DNA from: Bog-473 sp035534235
GTDB taxonomy: Bacteria; Actinomycetota; Acidimicrobiia; Acidimicrobiales; RAAP-2
Assembly (NCBI GenBank): GCA_035534235.1
Contig: DATLSH010000028.1
Location: 1-64,000, forward strand
Length of the DNA: 64,000 nucleotides
Reading direction: 5' to 3'
Positions 61,597-64,000 of this stretch are shown piece after piece. Each line of letters opens with the position of its first letter. The first letter of the stretch is position 1. The notes below the pieces were generated by a model, which was given only the letters and a program-made list of their open reading frames with translations, was not told the origin of the DNA and did not search any database. The translations under genes were made by a program, and so were the position numbers.

Positions 61597-63675
61597 GTGC
61601 CCTCCCTGCTCCACGTCGAGGATCTTCGGACCGAGTTCCACATGCGGACGTCCAACGTCGTAGCGGTGGACGGGGTGTCTTTCCGGGTCAACCAGGGGGA
61701 GTGCGTCGGCATCGTCGGCGAGTCCGGCTGCGGGAAGAGCACCACCGGCTTCTCCATCATGCGCCTGCTCCCGGCCAACGGGCACGTCAGCGGGGGCACG
61801 ATTTCGCTGAACGGGCGCAACCTGGCCGATCTGTCGGAGAAGGAGATGCGCCACGTGCGGGGTGACGAGGTCGCCCTGATCCCGCAGGACCCGCTGACCT
61901 CGCTGAATCCGACGATGACCATCGGAAAGCAAATAACCGAGGCGGTCACACTGCACAGGGAGGTGACCAAGAAGGGGGCCCGGTCCCGCGCCCTTGAGGT
62001 CCTGGCCATGGTGGAGATGCCCCGTCCGGCTGAGCGTTTGGACCAGTACCCCCACGAGCTCTCCGGTGGCCTCCGTCAGCGGGTCATGATCGCCATGGCG
62101 CTGGCCTGTGAGCCCAAGCTGCTGATCGCCGACGAGCCGACCACGGCGCTGGATGTCACCATTCAGGCGCAGATACTCGATCTGCTCGACGACCTGCGGG
62201 TGCGGCTCCGCATGGCGGTCATCCTGATCACCCACGACATGGGCGTGATAGCCAGCCGCACCGACCGGGTTGTCGTGATGTACGCCGGCAAGGTGGCCGA
62301 GGAAGCAACCACTCACGACTTGTTCCGGATGAAGCGCCACCCTTACTCGGAGGCGCTCCTGGCCTCAGTTCCCCGACTGGACCAGGACCGGACGGAACGA
62401 TTGATGAGCATCCCCGGCCTTCCTCCCGACCTCTCGACGACCATCACGAGCTGCCGGTTCGCACCGCGCTGCTCCTACGCCACCGACCGGTGCCGGAACG
62501 AGGAGCCCCCCATCGGGGGGTCCGGGGCGCCGCACGACGTCGATCACCGCTACGCCTGCTTCCACCCCGTCGCGCTCCCGACGGACGGGGTGGACGAGGC
62601 CTTGGTGGCGCGGACCGTGGCCAACCCCGCGGAAGCCGACCGGGTGGCCCACCTTGACGACCAACCGATCCTGCTGGAGATAGAGCACCTGACCAAGGAG
62701 TTCCCGGTCATGGCCGGGACGGTCCTCCGACACAAGGTGGGCAGCGTCAAGGCTGTCTCGGACATCTCGTTCCGTCTCCGCCGAGGAGAGACGTTCGGGC
62801 TGGTGGGGGAGTCGGGCTGCGGCAAGACCACCGTGGGGCGCCTGCTCGTCGCGCTGGAGAAGGCGGACTCCGGATCGATCGTCTTCGAAGGCACCGAAAT
62901 GACGACCATCTCCCGGCGTGAGCTGCGGAACAGCCACCGCGACATCCAACTGATGTTCCAAGATCCCTATGCCTCACTCGATCCGCGCATGCGGGTGGGC
63001 CCCATTATCAACGAGCCCCTGGTGGTGCAGGGTATCGGGACCCCATCCGATCGCAAGGACCGCGTGGTCGAGCTCCTCCAGGAGGTCGGATTGAGCCCGT
63101 CCGCCGTCGAGCGGTACCCCCACGAGTTCTCAGGGGGCCAACGGCAGCGGATCGGGTTCGCCCGCGCCTTGGCCCTGGACCCGAAGCTGGTGATCGCCGA
63201 CGAGCCCGTCTCCGCGCTCGACGTCTCCATTCAGGCGCAACTGCTCAATGTGATGAAGGACCTGCAGCTCCGGCGCGGACTGACTTACATTTTGATCTCC
63301 CATGACCTGGCCGTCGTGCGGTACATGGCGGACTCCATCGGAGTGATGTACCTGGGCAAGTTGGTGGAGATCGGACCGGCGGCGGAAGTCTACGAACGCC
63401 CGGCCCACCCTTACACCCAAGGCCTCCTCGATGCCGTGCCGGTGCCCGACGTGGAATCGGCCAGAGCCGATCGGACCATCCGCGTCATGGGCGAGCTCCC
63501 CTCCGCGGTCGACCCGCCGTCGGGTTGCCGGTTCCGCACGCGGTGCCCCCGGGCCCAGGAGCGGTGTGCGGCGGAGGAACCCGGCCTGAGCGAGTACGAC
63601 AACGGCCACGTCGCCGCCTGCCACTTCCCGCTTCAGACCCCGGTGCGGCTGGCCGCTGCAGTCTCCGCACCCTGA
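61597..63675 (+). CDS. Dipeptide/oligopeptide ABC transporter, fused dual ATP-binding protein (DppD-DppF)
   Basis: 692 aa from the GTG at 61597. The first ATPase has Walker A GESGCGKS at 41-48, LSGGLRQRVMIAMAL and LLIADEPTTALD; it ends with an oligopeptide-type C-terminal motif (CRFAPRCSYATDRC). The second has Walker A GESGCGKT at 404-411, FSGGQRQRIGFARAL, VIADEPVSALD and the matching end CRFRTRCPRAQERC. One polypeptide thus supplies both NBDs of a peptide or nickel importer. The permease gene converges on it 14 bp away. Confidence 0.93.
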   Translation: MPSLLHVEDLRTEFHMRTSNVVAVDGVSFRVNQGECVGIVGESGCGKSTTGFSIMRLLPANGHVSGGTISLNGRNLADLSEKEMRHVRGDEVALIPQDPLTSLNPTMTIGKQITEAVTLHREVTKKGARSRALEVLAMVEMPRPAERLDQYPHELSGGLRQRVMIAMALACEPKLLIADEPTTALDVTIQAQILDLLDDLRVRLRMAVILITHDMGVIASRTDRVVVMYAGKVAEEATTHDLFRMKRHPYSEALLASVPRLDQDRTERLMSIPGLPPDLSTTITSCRFAPRCSYATDRCRNEEPPIGGSGAPHDVDHRYACFHPVALPTDGVDEALVARTVANPAEADRVAHLDDQPILLEIEHLTKEFPVMAGTVLRHKVGSVKAVSDISFRLRRGETFGLVGESGCGKTTVGRLLVALEKADSGSIVFEGTEMTTISRRELRNSHRDIQLMFQDPYASLDPRMRVGPIINEPLVVQGIGTPSDRKDRVVELLQEVGLSPSAVERYPHEFSGGQRQRIGFARALALDPKLVIADEPVSALDVSIQAQLLNVMKDLQLRRGLTYILISHDLAVVRYMADSIGVMYLGKLVEIGPAAEVYERPAHPYTQGLLDAVPVPDVESARADRTIRVMGELPSAVDPPSGCRFRTRCPRAQERCAAEEPGLSEYDNGHVAACHFPLQTPVRLAAAVSAP

Positions 63676-63689
63676 AGGGTCGCCGACCC

Positions 63690-64000
63690 TCAGCGCTGGC
63701 GAAGGCGGACCTCGAGCGCGTCCCGGAGTGCGTCACCGACGAAATTGAATGCGATCACCACCAAAATGATGGAGAGGCCGGCCGGATAGATCTCCCACCA
63801 GTACCCGCTGAGGGCATAGCTCACCCCGTTGGACAACATGGTCCCCCAATCGGTGCCGGGAGCCGGGATGCCCAGACCGACGAAGCCCAGGGCGGCCAGG
63901 AGCAGGATGGAGTCCGCCACCTGAAAGGTGGCGAAGACCACGATGGTCCCGATGGAATTCGGCACGATGTGGCGCGCGATGATGCGCCTACGGCTGCCCC
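63690..64000 (-). CDS. ABC transporter permease, DppC-like (truncated by window edge)
   Basis: C-terminal 103 residues. RRIIARHIVPNSIGTIVVFA contains the end of the EAA loop that contacts the ATPase, followed by helices with LLAALGFVGLGIPAPGTDWG and SIILVVIAFNFVGDALRDAL, typical of DppC/OppC. It probably works with the fused ATPase although it is on the opposite strand. The start lies beyond 64000. Confidence 0.88.
   Translation of the reverse strand, partial: GSRRRIIARHIVPNSIGTIVVFATFQVADSILLLAALGFVGLGIPAPGTDWGTMLSNGVSYALSGYWWEIYPAGLSIILVVIAFNFVGDALRDALEVRLRQR

Overview
The window is a gene-dense, high-GC, double-stranded chromosomal segment of an actinobacterium, most likely of the class Acidimicrobiia. 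Supporting traits are a complete mce lipid-import operon with its own MceG ATPase, a cofactor-F420 gene (cofC), a natural PafB-PafC fusion, GTG starts and 1-4 nt stop/start overlaps, and many start codons lying 6-9 nt after a TANNNT box, which indicates leaderless mRNAs. The class assignment is inference from gene content; no marker rRNA is present.

Layout. 1-1683: a truncated MMPL/RND exporter divergent from a TetR regulator, with an inverted repeat at the exporter start. 1782-2801: type II glutamine synthetase. 2798-5081 (minus): MceG ATPase and an ECF sigma factor with a membrane-spanning Ala/Pro-rich tail. 5497-15578 (plus): mce operon (two YrbE permeases, six MCE proteins, one Mas protein). 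15588-15858: a strongly structured RNA candidate closed by a 13-bp perfect helix. 15889-21987: secA-prfB-ftsE-ftsX-lipoprotein. 22010-27541: membrane glycosyltransferase, sulfotransferase-fold protein, a secreted zinc-peptidase-like protein and a secreted TIM-barrel protein. 27693-28854: ssb, a small membrane protein locus with a frame switch, msrB. 28891-36153: a catabolic block (serine hydrolase and amidohydrolase on minus; acyl-CoA dehydrogenase, SDR, acyl-CoA ligase and zinc alcohol dehydrogenase on plus). 36195-40569: nucleotidyltransferase, dxs, MFS transporter, hotdog thioesterase. 40589-43338: TldD/TldE protease pair. 43343-49446: FmdB-like zinc ribbon, moaC, carboxyltransferase, two small proteins, CtaG, PafBC fusion.

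49477-52821 differs from its surroundings: a MOBF relaxase and a TraG/TraD-type coupling protein converge with one base between them, followed by about 500 bp of AT-richer DNA without a convincing gene. This looks like a mobilisation module or its remnant. From 52822 the housekeeping pattern resumes: a histone-H1-like peptide with a strong terminator, cofC, gpsA, a class III nucleotide cyclase, a GH38 alpha-mannosidase, a malonyl-CoA-synthetase-like ligase, a GYD protein, a small hypothetical, rnhB, a fused dipeptide-transporter ATPase, and a truncated permease that runs off the right edge.

How it fits together: the Mce importer plus the CoA-linked catabolic block suggests uptake and breakdown of lipid-like or alicyclic carboxylic acids. 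The secA-prfB-ftsEX block is core secretion, translation and division machinery. The points most worth a second look are the structured RNA before secA, the 28-bp palindrome between the sigma gene and the mce operon, the bidirectional leaderless promoter at 40570-40588, the relaxase/coupling-protein pair, and the membrane-tethered sigma factor. No tRNA, rRNA, CRISPR array or insertion sequence was recognised.
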